Positions 1-8,118 of a stretch of 37,734 nucleotides of DNA are shown here, piece after piece. The stretch lies in assembly GCA_964514235.1 (NCBI GenBank), contig CAZEPV010000021.1:1-37734 (forward strand). The letters are read 5' to 3'. Numbering within the stretch: position 1 is the stretch's first letter; each line of letters starts with the position of its first letter. Under the pieces are notes generated by a model that saw only the letters and a list, made by a program, of their open reading frames with translations, had not been told where the DNA came from and searched no databases. Source of the DNA: JAAYRQ01 sp035647235. Lineage in GTDB: Bacteria > Bacillota > Syntrophomonadia > Syntrophomonadales > Syntrophomonadaceae. The translations under genes and the position numbers were made by a program.

Positions 1-1604
1 TTATAAATGCTACTATCTAGTTCCGACCCCATTTCTTTGGGGAAAAGTAAGGGATAATTATAATATTCAATTTTACCATTTTTTAATTTGTAAACGATAC
101 TGACATTAAAATGTGAATGTTCATGTTCTTGGCTAGCGTACCAGGCACTAGTATCCCGATAACGGTAATTATTTCTAACCTCTTTGATGTTATCGGATAA
201 GTAAGTATGAAATTTATAAATATCGGTTATACTGCTTTTTTCGGTATAAATACCAGGAATTATTGACCATAGAAGCTGGGTTTCATCCTTGCTTAAGTTC
301 TCTAGTTCGGGATAAATAAACCTATAACCACCACTATAATTTTCTACTCTTTCTAGGGGTTCTCCGTAAGTTAAAGCTAATGAATTAGGAATATTGGTAA
401 GAGTATCAATATATACCGGTCCTTTTTCGGCTTGTAAATTATTAACGGTATAACGGCTTAGCCAATTATCGGCAAAGGCTACAGCTTCTACTTGGCTAAT
501 GTCGGGGGTACGTGCAGCATAGCCATACCAGTCACTATAAATGGAAACTGAGCCTAGTGCTATGATTAGGGCATAAATGATAAAGCCTTTATAAGCATCC
601 AAAACCCGATAAGATTTCCTAATAAGCATTTCAGCTGCAAAATAGCCTATCATGCCCATAAGCAAGATAAAGAAAAGGGCTAGGATGAAGTTATTTTGTA
701 CGCTGAACATTTCAATTAAAATTAGGCCAAAGGCCAGGCTACTACAAAAGGCTACTCCATACTTAAATATAGGATTGACTTTTCTAATGGCGATAACATC
801 AGCTGCATTTTCCATCTTGCGTTTTTCGTACAGTTTCAAACCTGCCCAAATTAGTAAAATAGAGCATACAATGTAAACTAGCCAGGTGACTAGTCCACCC
901 TTTAAGGCATTTTGATATGTTACGGAGGCAGTGTAAGCTATGGGTGTAGCTTTAAGGGCTAAGGTTGAAGCCCCCATGCCGAGGAAATGGTCACTAGCAC
1001 TTGTAAAGCCATATAAGAAATACCTTAAAAACATATTTTTTAATTGCTCTAGGCCGATGAATAAGAAATTAGCAATAGCAAAAAAGACGATATGGGCTAT
1101 TATGCTGCCAGTAAGCATACCGATAGTTATTGCTAATGAATATAAGAGTATGGACAATGTAGTAAAAACAAATAACCATCTTAATAATTCTGCAAATTCT
1201 AGAATATTAAAACTTGCCCCAATCCCTACTAGAATAAGGAAAAACATAAAAAGTGGTAGAAGTAACATAAAAAGTCCAGATAAGTAGTTACTACTATAAA
1301 CCGTTTTACGTTTATAGGGCAAGGTATTAATCATGGCGGTTGCAGTGGAATTGTGCATATAGGAAAATATAGCTACCGCTAAAGCCATACTAAAAAACGC
1401 TACAACTAAGGCAAAAAGAAATGATGCACTATACAAATTTTGCATAAACATTTCCGAGGTAATTATTTCCCGATGATTAAAATTCATGATTATGCTAAAT
1501 CCTGAAATTAAAACAAAAAATATATAAGCAGCCAATAAGGGCCAAAATCTATGTATGTTTTTATAAAATAGAGCCTTACTAAATAATGGTGCTGGTGATT
1601 TCAT
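1..1604 (-). CDS. ABC-2 type transporter permease, 3' end cut by window edge
   Basis: Reading the minus strand from an ATG at 1604-1602 gives one open frame of at least 534 codons to the window edge. The protein begins MKSPAPLFSKALFYKN. It has a hydrophobic N-terminal half with about seven membrane segments, including one before an exposed NFNHREIIT stretch and another near ALVVAFFSMALAVAIFSYM. A soluble, aromatic-rich region of roughly 180 residues follows (YIDTLTNIPNSLALTYGEP and onward). This is the layout of large Firmicutes ABC-2 permeases that pair with YtrB-like ATPases. The start overlaps the end of the ATPase gene by 26 nt, with GGAGG a few bases upstream, so the genes are translationally coupled. 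The substrate is unknown; in the ytr family, cell-envelope stress is a common theme. Plus-strand open frames over this region are shadows. Confidence 0.8.
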   Translation of the reverse strand, partial: MKSPAPLFSKALFYKNIHRFWPLLAAYIFFVLISGFSIIMNFNHREIITSEMFMQNLYSASFLFALVVAFFSMALAVAIFSYMHNSTATAMINTLPYKRKTVYSSNYLSGLFMLLLPLFMFFLILVGIGASFNILEFAELLRWLFVFTTLSILLYSLAITIGMLTGSIIAHIVFFAIANFLFIGLEQLKNMFLRYFLYGFTSASDHFLGMGASTLALKATPIAYTASVTYQNALKGGLVTWLVYIVCSILLIWAGLKLYEKRKMENAADVIAIRKVNPIFKYGVAFCSSLAFGLILIEMFSVQNNFILALFFILLMGMIGYFAAEMLIRKSYRVLDAYKGFIIYALIIALGSVSIYSDWYGYAARTPDISQVEAVAFADNWLSRYTVNNLQAEKGPVYIDTLTNIPNSLALTYGEPLERVENYSGGYRFIYPELENLSKDETQLLWSIIPGIYTEKSSITDIYKFHTYLSDNIKEVRNNYRYRDTSAWYASQEHEHSHFNVSIVYKLKNGKIEYYNYPLLFPKEMGSELDSSIY

Positions 1605-2481
1605 AATCTAAGCCTCCTAACTCGTGAATGAATATTTCCTCTAAAGATAAGGGTAAAACATCGATCATTAAGGGGTTAAATGTATTGGCTATATTCAGAA
1701 TACCCTCTTTTTCTCCCCGTACTACTAATTGGATAACACTGCCCATTTTATGTTTGGCTAATATATCTAAGCCCGTAAAAACAGGAGGCTCCTCCGAAAA
1801 GGCCATTTGTAACTTAAAGATATTGCTTTGCATTTCATCTAGGCTACGTTCCAAAACGATTTCACCCCTATGGATTATGCCTACATGGTCACAAACATCT
1901 TCTAATTCCCTCAAGTTGTGGGAAGAAACAAAAACTGATGTTTTGCGCTCTGCGACATCTTGGAAAATTAGACTCCATATTTTTCGCCGAGCTACGGGAT
2001 CAAGCCCATCCATGGGTTCATCTAAAATTAAGATCTTAGGCATGGTGGATAAGGCCAACATAAATGCCACATGTTTTTTCATACCCCTAGAAAAACGTCG
2101 GAGGGGTATACGCTGATTAAGGGGAAATAAGGGAATTAATTTTTCGAGTCTTTCCTGATTGAAGTCAGGGTAGACTTGGCTATAAAACTTAATCATATCC
2201 TGCATATTAGCTTGGGGGAAAAAGTATATATCATCAGGTACATAGGCCACTGTATTTTTGACCAAAGGATTGTCAAAGACTTCATTATCATTTATTTTAA
2301 TAGTGCCTTGGTCAGGTATTAATATTCCGACCATGTGCTTAATAAGGGTAGTTTTACCTGAACCATTAGGGCCTACTATTCCATAGACAGAAGCTTCTGG
2401 AACAGTAACATTAACATTTTTTAAGGCCTGAAAGCCATCAAAAGACTTATATAAGCTTCTAACTTCTATCACTATCTTCAT
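1579..2481 (-). CDS. ABC transporter ATP-binding protein (YtrB-like)
   Basis: This 300-residue protein is a single ABC nucleotide-binding domain plus a C-terminal regulatory tail, the usual length for the family. The Walker A motif GPNGSGKT is at residues 37-44, the signature FSRGMKK at about 130-136, and Walker B ILILDEP at about 150-156, followed by the switch-region H in SSHNL. It energises the overlapping permease. It is 24 nt downstream of the GntR gene, giving regulator-ATPase-permease order as in ytrABCD loci. GGAGG sits only 2 nt before the ATG at 2481. An in-frame GTG nine bases further in (2472) has better spacing and could be the true start. Direction of transport and substrate cannot be told from sequence. 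Confidence 0.9.
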   Translation of the reverse strand: MKIVIEVRSLYKSFDGFQALKNVNVTVPEASVYGIVGPNGSGKTTLIKHMVGILIPDQGTIKINDNEVFDNPLVKNTVAYVPDDIYFFPQANMQDMIKFYSQVYPDFNQERLEKLIPLFPLNQRIPLRRFSRGMKKHVAFMLALSTMPKILILDEPMDGLDPVARRKIWSLIFQDVAERKTSVFVSSHNLRELEDVCDHVGIIHRGEIVLERSLDEMQSNIFKLQMAFSEEPPVFTGLDILAKHKMGSVIQLVVRGEKEGILNIANTFNPLMIDVLPLSLEEIFIHELGGLDYEITSTII

Positions 2482-2505
2482 AACCTCCTTAAATATACTA
2501 GTAAA

Positions 2506-2871
2506 TCATAAATCATCTAAACTCTTTATAATATCCGATTTAGGAACTCCTAAGTAAATGAGTTCCCGAGCAAAATCAACAATTTTATCTAGGAGTTCTT
2601 GTATTTTTTCCCGATTTTCCAAAGGTTGGACCTTGGCCACAAAAGTCCCTTTGCCGATTACTTGATAAACATAACCTTCTGCTTCCAATTCCCGATAAGC
2701 CTTTTGGATGGTGTTGGGATTAATGGCTAGTCTTTGTGCCATTTCGCGTACAGATGGTATTTTTTCCTCATTTGATAATACACCATGAATAATAAGTTTC
2801 TTTAACCCATCTTTTACCTGTTCGAAAATCGGTTTGGGATTTTTTAAATCTATACTGATAATAAAAACCAC
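2506..2871 (-). CDS. GntR family transcriptional regulator, YtrA subfamily
   Basis: A 121-residue protein with an N-terminal winged helix-turn-helix (KPIFEQVKDGLKKLI, then IPSVREMAQRLAINPNTIQKAYRELEAEGY) and only a short C-terminal helical tail. The absence of a large effector domain defines the YtrA subgroup, whose members typically repress the ABC transporter operon they head. Here it is first in a three-gene minus-strand operon, and its promoter is covered by inverted repeats built from GTGTA/TACAC, so autoregulation is likely. The start is ambiguous: the GTG at 2871 directly abuts the AGGGGG ribosome-binding stretch, while the conserved part begins about four codons later near an in-frame ATT at 2862. 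A non-canonical start is possible but unproven. Confidence 0.9.
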   Translation of the reverse strand: MVFIISIDLKNPKPIFEQVKDGLKKLIIHGVLSNEEKIPSVREMAQRLAINPNTIQKAYRELEAEGYVYQVIGKGTFVAKVQPLENREKIQELLDKIVDFARELIYLGVPKSDIIKSLDDL

Positions 2872-2880
2872 CCCCTAATT

Positions 2881-2926
2881 TACACAAATTTTAGTGTATG
2901 TAGTGTATTACATCACATAATACACT
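2881..2926. promoter_or_regulatory. Tandem inverted-repeat operator for the GntR regulator
   Basis: AGTGTATTA (2902-2910) and TAATACACT (2918-2926) form a perfect 9-bp inverted repeat with a 7-nt spacer. A second, shorter repeat, TACAC (2881-2885) and GTGTA (2894-2898), lies next to it towards the gene. Both use the GTGTA/TACAC half-site typical of GntR-type dyads. The larger one overlaps the -10 hexamer of the operon promoter, which fits repression. That the adjacent regulator binds it is inferred from position. Confidence 0.7.
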
Positions 2927-2946
2927 CGGGAGGTAATATATGTCAA
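2917..2946 (-). promoter_or_regulatory. Sigma-A type promoter of the GntR-ABC operon
   Basis: On the minus strand, TTGACA (2946-2941) is followed after 18 nt by TATTAT (2922-2917). The consensus -35, near-consensus -10 and acceptable spacing make this one of the best promoters in the window. The -10 lies inside the 9-bp inverted repeat. Confidence 0.7.
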
Positions 2947-2951
2947 GCAAA

Positions 2952-2985
2952 AAATCCCCTGCCTTTATAAAAAGACAGGGGATTT
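2952..2985 (-). terminator. Rho-independent terminator after the HD-GYP gene
   Basis: AAATCCCCTG (2952-2961) and CAGGGGATTT (2976-2985) form a 10-bp stem. On the minus strand it is followed by a run of T. It lies 14 nt after the stop of the HD-GYP gene and just upstream of the GntR operon promoter, insulating the two units. Confidence 0.75.
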
Positions 2986-2998
2986 ATATCCATATTGT

Positions 2999-3958
2999 TT
3001 ATACATCCTCTTCTATTTGGCTTAAAAGCCCAAAATCCATCAACATTTCTGCAAATTCATTTACTAAAAATATATCTAATTTTCCTTCCTGAGCTTCTAC
3101 CTTTAATATTTTTATAGCTTGATTAGGATCAAGGGCGCTACGATATGGTCTATCGGTTGTTAAGGCATCGAAGATGTCGGCTACGGTTACGATGCGAACC
3201 TCCAGTGATATTTCCTCACCCTTTAGCCCATCGGGGTAGCCAGAGCCATCTAATTTTTCGTGGTGATGTCTAATGATGTCACCTATTTCTTCCATAGCTT
3301 TAAGTGGACTACATATCTGGTAACCTAATTCTGGATGAAGTCTTATTTGGGCATTTTCTGCTTCGCTGAGTTTTTCAGTTTTATTTAAGATGTCTAGACT
3401 AATGCCAATTTTCCCTATATCGTGGATTAAAGCCCCGATTCGGACTCTTTCAATTATCTTATCTTCCAAGTTCAGCCTTTCAGCTAAAAAAGTGGCATAT
3501 TGGCTGACCCTTTCTGTATGGCCTTCGGTGTATTTATCCTTGGCATCTATAGTTCTAGCTAATGAAATAACTACATCCTCTACATTTTCAACTGCTGCCA
3601 CATAATCTTCCGTTACTTTAATTATTTGTTCATTTAAGGTAGAAGTAATTTTTAAATAGTCCAGATTAAGTAGATAAATCCCTAAGCCTATAGTTACTAT
3701 CATTAATAAGTAAAAAACCAAATCCAAATACCAGTTCCCGCCCCCCTTTGTGCTAAATAATCTGCCATAAAGAATCAATACGGTCCATATTGATAAGCCA
3801 AGCGATAAAGCGAAGAATGCTGTATGTTTAGTTATATCACTAATTAATTTTGGTTTAATAAACAAACGGCTTACTATAATTAAATTTAAAATTATTAGGA
3901 TAGCTAAGGTGATTAGCCTAAATATTTCTATCAAATTATTTATTATCATTATCAACAC
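2999..3958 (-). CDS. Membrane-anchored HD-GYP domain phosphodiesterase
   Basis: The 319-residue protein has three predicted membrane helices (about residues 10-34, 46-66 and 78-99) and a short coiled linker, then an HD-GYP domain from about residue 130 to 310. Metal and catalytic signatures are intact: H147 (GHTERV), HD at 179-180 (HDIGKIG), HHHE at 231-234, the GYP motif at 240-242 (GSGYPDGLKG) and the downstream VADIFDALTTDRPYR. HD-GYP proteins hydrolyse cyclic di-GMP or other cyclic dinucleotides, so it probably lowers such a messenger at the membrane. No recognisable sensor domain precedes the catalytic domain apart from the membrane segments. The start is GTG at 3958 with a weak GGAA upstream; an internal ATG four codons in is an alternative. 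It appears monocistronic. Confidence 0.9.
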   Translation of the reverse strand: MLIMIINNLIEIFRLITLAILIILNLIIVSRLFIKPKLISDITKHTAFFALSLGLSIWTVLILYGRLFSTKGGGNWYLDLVFYLLMIVTIGLGIYLLNLDYLKITSTLNEQIIKVTEDYVAAVENVEDVVISLARTIDAKDKYTEGHTERVSQYATFLAERLNLEDKIIERVRIGALIHDIGKIGISLDILNKTEKLSEAENAQIRLHPELGYQICSPLKAMEEIGDIIRHHHEKLDGSGYPDGLKGEEISLEVRIVTVADIFDALTTDRPYRSALDPNQAIKILKVEAQEGKLDIFLVNEFAEMLMDFGLLSQIEEDV

Positions 3959-4023
3959 TTCCAGACGAGCATTAAAGTAGTAACAGATATTAAATCAATT
4001 ATGCCATATAAATCTTTTCTAGG

Positions 4024-4059
4024 GCATCCATAAAAAATTAGTATATGCTTATGGGATGC
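4024..4059. repeat. Imperfect inverted repeat upstream of the HD-GYP gene
   Basis: GCATCCATAA (4024-4033) pairs with TTATGGGATGC (4049-4059) with one bulged G, leaving a 15-nt loop. There is no T tract on either strand, so it is not an obvious terminator. It lies 66 nt or more upstream of the HD-GYP start and could be a 5' leader structure or operator. Confidence 0.35.
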
Positions 4060-4206
4060 TAATAGTATAATTAACATATTTTTAACACCAATATGACTCA
4101 TATTTGTATTATAATTAACAACATATTATAAAGTTAGATTATTGCATTAGGCTTATACTAATAAATTTTACCAGCATAAGCAGGCAAGGGTATTTGTCGA
4201 ATATTG

Positions 4207-4235
4207 TTGCAATTTTCTAATAAATTTCTTATGAT
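4207..4235 (+). promoter_or_regulatory. Candidate sigma-A promoter of the hdr-flx operon
   Basis: TTGCAA (4207-4212) and TATGAT (4230-4235) are separated by 17 nt, about 120 nt ahead of the hdrC start. The hexamers are near consensus but the region is AT-rich, so chance matches are likely. Confidence 0.35.
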
Positions 4236-4357
4236 AAGTTTGATAGTAATGGGAATCTCGTACAACACGGCATTATATGGCATAATTATAGTGTATTTAT
4301 AACTTATTATAAGGTAAAAGATAGATTTTAGCTTATGAAGGGAAAGGAGAGACAGCT

Positions 4358-4930
4358 TTGGAAAAGGCTACCACAATTGTTCCACTATCTACTTCAGATA
4401 GGGAATTATTATCCAAGCTAGAAAAAGAAGCTAGTACAAATATAAACCTTTGCTACCAATGTGGTAAATGTTCTGCAGGTTGTCCAGTAGGATTTGCTAT
4501 GGATTATAAACCACGGGAAATAATAAGGCTTTTGCAACTTAATATGATAGAAGAAGCCTTAGAAGCGGAAAGCATATGGATATGTGCTACTTGTACAACC
4601 TGTTCTGCACGTTGTCCCCGAGGAGTTGACATAGCGTCATTAATGGATACACTCAGGCGTGAAGCTTTACGGCAAGGAAAAATCACTGATAAGAAGGTAG
4701 CACATTTTAATAAGATATTCCTACGCACAGTTGAAATGTTTGGTAGAACTTATGAACCAGGAATTCTTTTATATCATAATGCAGCAACTATGCAACCTTT
4801 TAAGGATGCTCAGTTTGGCTTACCTATGGTTAAACGCGGTAAAATGGGTTTTTTACCTGAAAAGATAAAAGGCAAAAAGCAAATTAAGGAGATTTTTGCC
4901 AGAGTTAAGGAACTAGGAGGTGATGAATAA
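4358..4930 (+). CDS. hdrC: Heterodisulfide reductase-like subunit C (HdrC)
   Basis: The 190-residue iron-sulfur protein carries two [4Fe-4S] motifs: C32, C35, C38, C42 (CYQCGKCSAGCP) and C76, C79, C82, C86 (CATCTTCSARCP). This is the HdrC pattern. In the complex, HdrC wires the HdrA flavin to the catalytic clusters of HdrB. The start is TTG at 4358 with AAAGGAGA 7 nt upstream. It is the first gene of a seven-gene operon, 1 nt ahead of hdrB. The order hdrC-hdrB-hdrA differs from the hdrABC order usually written for Desulfovibrio. The true electron acceptor is unknown because bacteria generally lack the methanogen CoM-S-S-CoB heterodisulfide. Confidence 0.92.
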   Translation: MEKATTIVPLSTSDRELLSKLEKEASTNINLCYQCGKCSAGCPVGFAMDYKPREIIRLLQLNMIEEALEAESIWICATCTTCSARCPRGVDIASLMDTLRREALRQGKITDKKVAHFNKIFLRTVEMFGRTYEPGILLYHNAATMQPFKDAQFGLPMVKRGKMGFLPEKIKGKKQIKEIFARVKELGGDE

Positions 4931-4931
4931 G

Positions 4932-6110
4932 ATGAAAGTAGCATATTATCCAGGGTGTTCTTTAGGGAGTACTGCTATTGAATATGATATTTCTACTAAA
5001 AAAGTAGCCGAAATTTTTGAGATTGAATTGAAGGAAATAGAGGATTGGAACTGTTGTGGTGCTACAGCGGCCCATAATACAGATATACTTTTATCTTTGG
5101 CATTACCAGCGCGTAATTTAGCCATAGCTGAAAAAACTGGTTTAGATATTTTGGCTCCATGTGCAGCTTGCTATAACAGATTCAGAAATTCCGAATATGC
5201 AGTACGTAATGATGCTGCTATGCAGGAAAAAATAGAAAAAGTTATTGATATGCCCTATTCGGCCAGCAATAAAACCTTATCAATTTTGGAATGGTTAATT
5301 GATCTAATAGGTCTGGATAAAATTAAAAGCAAGGTTACTAATCCTTTGCAAGGCATGAAGGTCGCATCTTATTATGGCTGTTTATTGGTAAGGCCTGAGG
5401 CATATACGGGTTTTGATGATGTAGAAAATCCGCAAATTATGGATAATATTATGGAGACTTTAGGGGCTACGGTGGTTGACTGGTCTCATAAATCCGAATG
5501 TTGTGGGGCCGCTTTAGCCACCAGTAGGCCAGATATAGGCAATAGGACTATTTATAATATATTAAAAAATGCTAAAGATTCTGGTGCTGAATGTATAGTA
5601 ACGGTTTGTCCAGTTTGCATGATGAACCTTGATATGCGCCAGGCAGGGGTGGAAAAAGCCTTTAAGGAAAAGTTTGATATTCCTGTTTTTTATATAACTG
5701 AACTTTTGGCAATTGCAGCAGGGGAAAACCCGAATGCAGTAGGCCTTAATAAGCATTTTGTAGAAGCCAATAAGTATTTAGATAGATTGGTGGAAGAACA
5801 AGCTAGATTGAAAATGGAGGCTGAGAAAGCAGCAGCCGAAGCTCAGGCTAAGGCCGACATGACACCAGAAGAACTCGAGAAAAAAGTGGCGGCACTAGTC
5901 AAGGGATTTGAAAAGAATCCAGAAAGAATGGCATCAAGGTTAATTGAAGATGAAGAAAGGGCCCAAGTTCTAGCGGAAATATTAGTTGCGGATGAAAAGA
6001 GGGCTCGTAAGTTAGCTGAATTGATGATTACTGACAAGGATAAGGCTCCGAAGGCTGCAGATGCCTATGTTACTGGAGAACTGAGAAAAAGAGAAAAAGT
6101 AAATAGCTAA
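4932..6110 (+). CDS. hdrB: Heterodisulfide reductase-like subunit B with repetitive C-terminal extension
   Basis: The first ~265 residues are a standard HdrB with two complete CCG motifs: C9, C41-C42, C77, C80, and C150, C190-C191, C226, C229. In methanogen HdrB these bind two non-cubane [4Fe-4S] clusters that cleave a disulfide. Typical HdrB proteins end near 290 residues. This one runs to 392, with a charged, Ala/Glu/Lys-rich helical tail containing about four 14-residue repeats (LAEILVADEKRARK type) from about 333. I start at ATG 4932, 11 nt after GGAGG; a GTG at 4920 and an ATG at 4923 in the same frame overlap or crowd the ribosome site. A 14-bp hairpin spans the stop codon. Confidence 0.9.
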   Translation: MKVAYYPGCSLGSTAIEYDISTKKVAEIFEIELKEIEDWNCCGATAAHNTDILLSLALPARNLAIAEKTGLDILAPCAACYNRFRNSEYAVRNDAAMQEKIEKVIDMPYSASNKTLSILEWLIDLIGLDKIKSKVTNPLQGMKVASYYGCLLVRPEAYTGFDDVENPQIMDNIMETLGATVVDWSHKSECCGAALATSRPDIGNRTIYNILKNAKDSGAECIVTVCPVCMMNLDMRQAGVEKAFKEKFDIPVFYITELLAIAAGENPNAVGLNKHFVEANKYLDRLVEEQARLKMEAEKAAAEAQAKADMTPEELEKKVAALVKGFEKNPERMASRLIEDEERAQVLAEILVADEKRARKLAELMITDKDKAPKAADAYVTGELRKREKVNS

Positions 6111-6125
6111 GAGCTATTTACTTTT
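6095..6125 (+). repeat. Perfect 14-bp hairpin spanning the hdrB stop codon
   Basis: AAAAGTAAATAGCT (6095-6108) and AGCTATTTACTTTT (6112-6125) are perfect inverted repeats with a 3-nt loop. The hdrB TAA sits in the loop region, and the AAGGAGGG of hdrA follows within a few bases. It is not a normal terminator because transcription must continue into hdrA. It could stabilise or process the mRNA, attenuate it partially, or tune hdrA translation. Confidence 0.6.
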
Positions 6126-6144
6126 CAAGGAGGGAGACGGAGAA

Positions 6145-8118
6145 ATGAAGAAACGCGTAGGCGTTTTTGTCTGTGAATGTGGCACGAATATATCTTCAGT
6201 AGTAAATACAGAACAAGTTGCCGAATATGCTAAGACAATACCAGGGGTAACTTTTGCCACAAATTACAAATATATGTGTTCTGATCCTGGACAAGAACTG
6301 ATTAGAAAAACTATTGAAGAAGAAGGTTTGGAACAAGTTGTAGTAGCTTCTTGTTCTCCTCGTATGCATGGCAAGACTTTTTATAATGCGACAGAAAAAG
6401 GTGGGCTTAATGGTTACCTTTGCGAAATGGCTAATATACGGGAGCAAAATTCATGGGTTCACTCCAACAAGGAAGAAGCTACCGAAAAGGCTAAAGATTT
6501 AGTCAGAATGACTGTAAACAAGGTTTTGTTAAATAAGCCCTTAGAAATTGAAACCATACCTGTTACTAAAAGGGCTTTGGTAATAGGTGGGGGTATTGCT
6601 GGTATGCAAGCAGCTTTAGATATTGCTGAGGCTGGACACCAAGTAATTCTAGTAGAAAGGGAAGCTTCCATAGGGGGAAAAATGACGCAGATAGATAAGA
6701 CCTTCCCGACTATGGACTGTGCCGCTTGAATAAGCACCCCCAAGATGGTTGCTGTGGCGCAGCACCCTAACATTGAACTAGTAACTTTAGCAGAGGTTAC
6801 TAAGGTTACAGGTTATATAGGTAATTTTAATGTAACTATTAAGAAAAAAGCAAAATATGTAGATTGGGATTTATGTACGGGTTGTGGAACCTGTTGGGAA
6901 AAATGTCCCGAAAAGAAACTATCAGATAGTTTTGAATTAGGATTAGGTGAGACTACTGCTATAAGAATGGTATATCCTCAGGCGGTTCCAGGCAAGCCTT
7001 TTATTGATGCGGAATACTGTAGGATGTTAACCGAGAATAAATGTGGTATATGCGAAAAGTTATGTCCAGCAGAAGCGATTAGATTCAAAGACCAAGATGA
7101 AGATGTAATCGAACAAGTAGGGGCCATTGTCATGGCTACTGGTTATGACTTATTCAATTGGGAAGAAGCTTATGGTGAATATGGTTATGGTAAGTATCCT
7201 AATGTAATAAGTAGCTTACACTTCGAACGTATCGCTAGTGCTGGCGGGCCTACTGGTGGAAAAATCGTTAGACCATCTGATGGTAAAGTACCTGAAGCGG
7301 TAGCATTTATTAAATGTGTAGGTTCTAGGGATGATACCAAAGGAAAAAGTTATTGTTCTAGAGCTTGTTGCATGTATACCGCAAAACATGCTTTTCAGGT
7401 TAAAGATAACCTACCTGATAGTGAAGCATATGTATTTTATATGGATGTTCGTACAGCAGGCAAAAACTATGAAGAATTTTACCAAAGGTCATTAAATGCT
7501 GGGGCCAAATATGTCAGAGGTAGGGTAAGTAAAATATATCCTCGTGGGGATAAATTAGTCTTGAAAACTGAAGATACCCTATTGAGCAGGGCTCTTGAAG
7601 TTGAAGTAGATATGGTAGTCTTGGCCACCGCTATGGTGCCTGCACAAGGGGCTAGGGAAATAGCTAGGACTATTGGATTTTCGACCGATAAGGATGGTTT
7701 TTATCAAGAAGCCCATCCCAAACTTCAACCAGTAGAAACATTTACAGCTGGGGTATTTTTAGCTGGGGCCTGTCAGGGACCTAAGGATATTCCCGATACT
7801 GTAGCCCAAGCTAGTGCTGCGGCGGTTAAAGTATGCGGTATGTTCTCAAAGGACCGATTACCTACCGAACCATTAACAGCCGAGGTGGATATTGATAAAT
7901 GTTCTGGTTGTGGCTTCTGTGTTCCTGTATGCCCATATAAAGCTATTACTTTGGAGGAATTACCAGGTAGGAGCTTTACTAGAATGGTAGCCGAAATTAA
8001 TAGTAGTTTATGCCAAGGTTGTGGAGCTTGTCTTCCTGCATGCAGGACCGTAGCTCTAAACTTAAAAGGCTTTACCAACGAACAAATCGTATCGGAGGTG
8101 GATGCTCTGTGTCTATAA
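6145..8118 (+). CDS. hdrA: Heterodisulfide reductase-like subunit A, selenoprotein (HdrA, Sec195)
   Basis: The frame stays open from ATG 6145 to TAA 8118 (657 residues) except for one TGA at 6727-6729. The context DCAA-TGA-ISTPKM matches the HdrA motif DC(S/A)ACI.TPKM, so TGA replaces the conserved Cys and encodes Sec195. A SECIS-like hairpin follows at 6747-6766. Other features are an FAD-binding GGGIAGMQAA near 149-158 and four ferredoxin-type sites: C244/247/250/254, C292/300/303/307, C586/589/592/596 and C623/626/629/633. C391, C404, C408 and C409 are also present. HdrA is the FAD bifurcation subunit. Selenocysteine HdrA is established in Methanococcus and reported in some sulfate reducers. 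The start has AAGGAGGG upstream. The 3' end overlaps flxD by 10 nt. Without Sec decoding the gene would look like two broken pieces. Confidence 0.93.
6747..6766 (+). promoter_or_regulatory. Bacterial SECIS-like element of hdrA
   Basis: The hairpin has an upper stem TGCTG (6750-6754)/CAGCA (6760-6764), loop TGGCG, a single bulged T at 6749 and a lower GG/CC pair. The loop begins 25 nt after the TGA, with G as its second base. The bulged U below a short stem and the GGTTGC...GCACC frame closely resemble the well-studied SelB-binding hairpin of Escherichia coli fdhF. Confidence 0.8.

Larger units (their letters stand above)
3959..4357. other. Intergenic region between divergent HD-GYP and hdr operons
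   Basis: About 400 AT-rich bases with no supportable gene. It should hold divergent promoters. I see a possible plus-strand promoter at 4207-4235 and an imperfect hairpin at 4024-4059. I looked for, and did not find, a convincing Rex-type palindrome that would link the redox operon to NADH sensing. Confidence 0.6.

Noticed and set aside
652..1287. Two plus-strand open frames (74 and 115 residues)
   Set aside because: They lie antisense to a continuous minus-strand ABC permease frame with membrane segments and a coupled start; their translations resemble nothing.
3959..4357. Rex operator upstream of hdrC
   Set aside because: TTAAC-type fragments occur, but none forms the required TTGTGAA/TTCACAA-like palindrome.
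6145..6744. hdrA as a frameshifted or nonsense pseudogene
   Set aside because: The frame is unbroken on both sides of the TGA, the replaced residue is the conserved Cys, a SECIS-like hairpin follows, and the neighbouring flxD shows the same pattern.
8010..8108. N-terminal extension of flxD
   Set aside because: It overlaps hdrA in another frame and lacks family similarity; GTG 8109 has a good ribosome site and begins the conserved MvhD-like sequence.
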